From Theodoxus fluviatilis (Eukaryota > Mollusca > Gastropoda > Cycloneritida > Neritidae): a DNA stretch of 20,000 nucleotides. Positions 1-20,000 of this stretch are shown here, in pieces; positions within the stretch are counted from its first letter, which is position 1, and every line of letters begins with the position of its first letter. A program made the position numbers and the translations under genes. The stretch spans positions 35,001 to 55,000 of the forward strand of contig JAWQFJ010001239.1 of NCBI GenBank assembly GCA_034096865.1. The letters run 5' to 3'. Under the pieces are notes generated by a model. The model worked only from the letters and a program-made list of their open reading frames with translations. It was not told where the DNA came from and did not search any database.

Positions 1-479
1 GTGGACATTACTAGCCCGTTCTATGCCGTGTAGGCAATCATTGGATTTGTGAAAATCTGCTGTACTCGCTATGTATGACCCCGCACCATTAGATGAGTAG
101 CATCGTACCCTCGGTCAATTTGAAGTTATGCAGTATTTGTGAAATACAGATTCACTTTTTTCAAGAGGTCAAAATCGTTTTTCAGTGCGATGATTCGTTC
201 AGAAATGTACGCAGTTGAATCGTGCATCCTTAAGAATCAACGCTCTGAAACACTTGTGAGCTCAGTCAAATTAGAACGCTTTGGTCTTTCCTTCGTTGTC
301 GATCTGAGAGACACCGGCATGAAATGTTCGTGCGAAACATCGCCTACAGTTGGAGTGCAGCTTGGCAAAACTTGTCTACAGAAATTTCCCATTCGGAAAA
401 ACGTGAACCTGTCCACTTGATAACGAACTTTTTACTTATAATTGAACCTGAAACCGCCCTGTCTATTGCGTGCAAACCA

Positions 480-819
480 CGGAACTAACAGATCCGTTTC
501 TCATCTGGCCCCTGAAATCAGTTTTCTTTCCTTTAAAAATCGTTATGACCTTTCTACGTCTGCGACACACTCTGGATGACCTTTCTGCTGTTCCTTGTGA
601 GGATGACTGATCAGACTGTTGCTCCGGTCTATGTGGCTGACTTTCTTTCCGCTTACAGTAGTTCTTACTACCATTTCTGCAACTCCCAGTTGTAGCTGGC
701 CGATTTCTTTGCTGCTTCGCCTTGTGTGACTGACCTGTCAGCTTTTTCCTGCAATATTGAGTGAATTATCTGTCAGCTGTTGACTGACCTTTCTAGTTCT
801 ATCAGTAGTTGTGACTGAC
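480..819 (-). repeat. Decayed tandem copies of the E14 exon-end/donor sequence
   Basis: On the coding strand this intron start repeats a ~30-35 nt unit resembling the last 20 nt of E14 plus its donor. Copies of the AGAAAGGTCA core occur at the true boundary (near 820), near 790, and twice between about 541 and 590. A shorter relative (GAAAGTCAGCCAC) lies near 640. Intervening units are more degraded (e.g. ACAGGTCAGTCAC near 732). Confidence 0.7.

Positions 820-20000
<19,181 letters not shown>

Noticed and set aside
139..420. 93-aa plus-strand frame as a gene or next GH1 exon
   Set aside because: It has no GH1 motif, is on the wrong strand for the gene and shows no splice or family evidence. 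The expected GITLN-type exon of module III was not found in 1-819.

Overview
This is animal (metazoan) genomic DNA, most likely from a mollusc and probably a gastropod. It contains part of one large intron-rich gene on the minus strand. Evidence for this is the short exons with GT-AG introns in conserved phases, the heavy microsatellite load, a non-LTR retrotransposon tail, a SINE-like element with a (CATC)n-type tail, and an 819-bp element packed with AGGTCA words of a kind I associate with molluscan genomes. The species assignment is inference. I see no bacterial-type operon, rRNA, tRNA or CRISPR array.

The gene encodes a tandem glycoside hydrolase family 1 (GH1) protein of the lactase-phlorizin hydrolase (LPH) / Klotho type. 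I can place 14 consecutive internal exons (E1 to E14 in transcript order, from 19175 down to 820), about 2,549 coding nt or roughly 849 codons. Reading frame and splice phase agree across every junction. They cover the C-terminal end of one GH1 module (module I, E1 and first half of E2), a complete second module (module II, second half of E2 to E10), and the N-terminal half of a third (module III, E11 to E14). Exon E2 carries the end of module I and the start of module II without interruption, so these are modules of one polypeptide. Both gene ends lie outside the window. Module II keeps the acid/base NEP and nucleophile ITENG motifs. Module III has Asn where the acid/base Glu should be, as in the Klotho KL1 domain, and looks like a pseudoenzyme module.

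The introns are the more unusual part. In four of them (after E9, E10, E13 and E14) the DNA immediately downstream of the 5' splice site is an array of degraded tandem copies of the exon-end/splice-donor sequence itself. The E9 array runs almost 2 kb and includes a core of about sixteen 64/55-bp units. The E10 array has a 96-bp higher-order period made of three 32-bp subunits. After E5 the donor merges into a (GA)n microsatellite, and after E11 a ~720-bp purine tract begins about 50 bp past the donor. The 3.6-kb intron after E5 also holds a decayed partial copy of exon E6 (74% identical over 50 nt, acceptor AG lost), the SINE, the LINE tail and the AGGTCA-rich element.

Layout by coordinate: 1-819 intron with E14-donor array; 820-1003 E14; 1004-3066 intron (SINE fragment, E13-donor array); 3067-3324 E13; 4330-4451 E12; 4531-5254 AG/GACA microsatellite; 5305-5461 E11; 6172-6430 minisatellite; 6458-6633 E10; 6762-6955 CA/CG tract; about 7420-9377 E9-donor array; 9378-9562 E9; 10073-10211 E8; 10486-10582 E7; 11285-11430 E6; 11992-12243 SINE; 12525-12963 LINE; 13298-14116 AGGTCA element; 14395-14480 E6 relic; 14690-15067 TC microsatellite; 15070-15253 E5; 15959-16213 E4; 16690-16820 E3; 17676-18005 E2; 18991-19175 E1; 19620-19885 (TCA)n.
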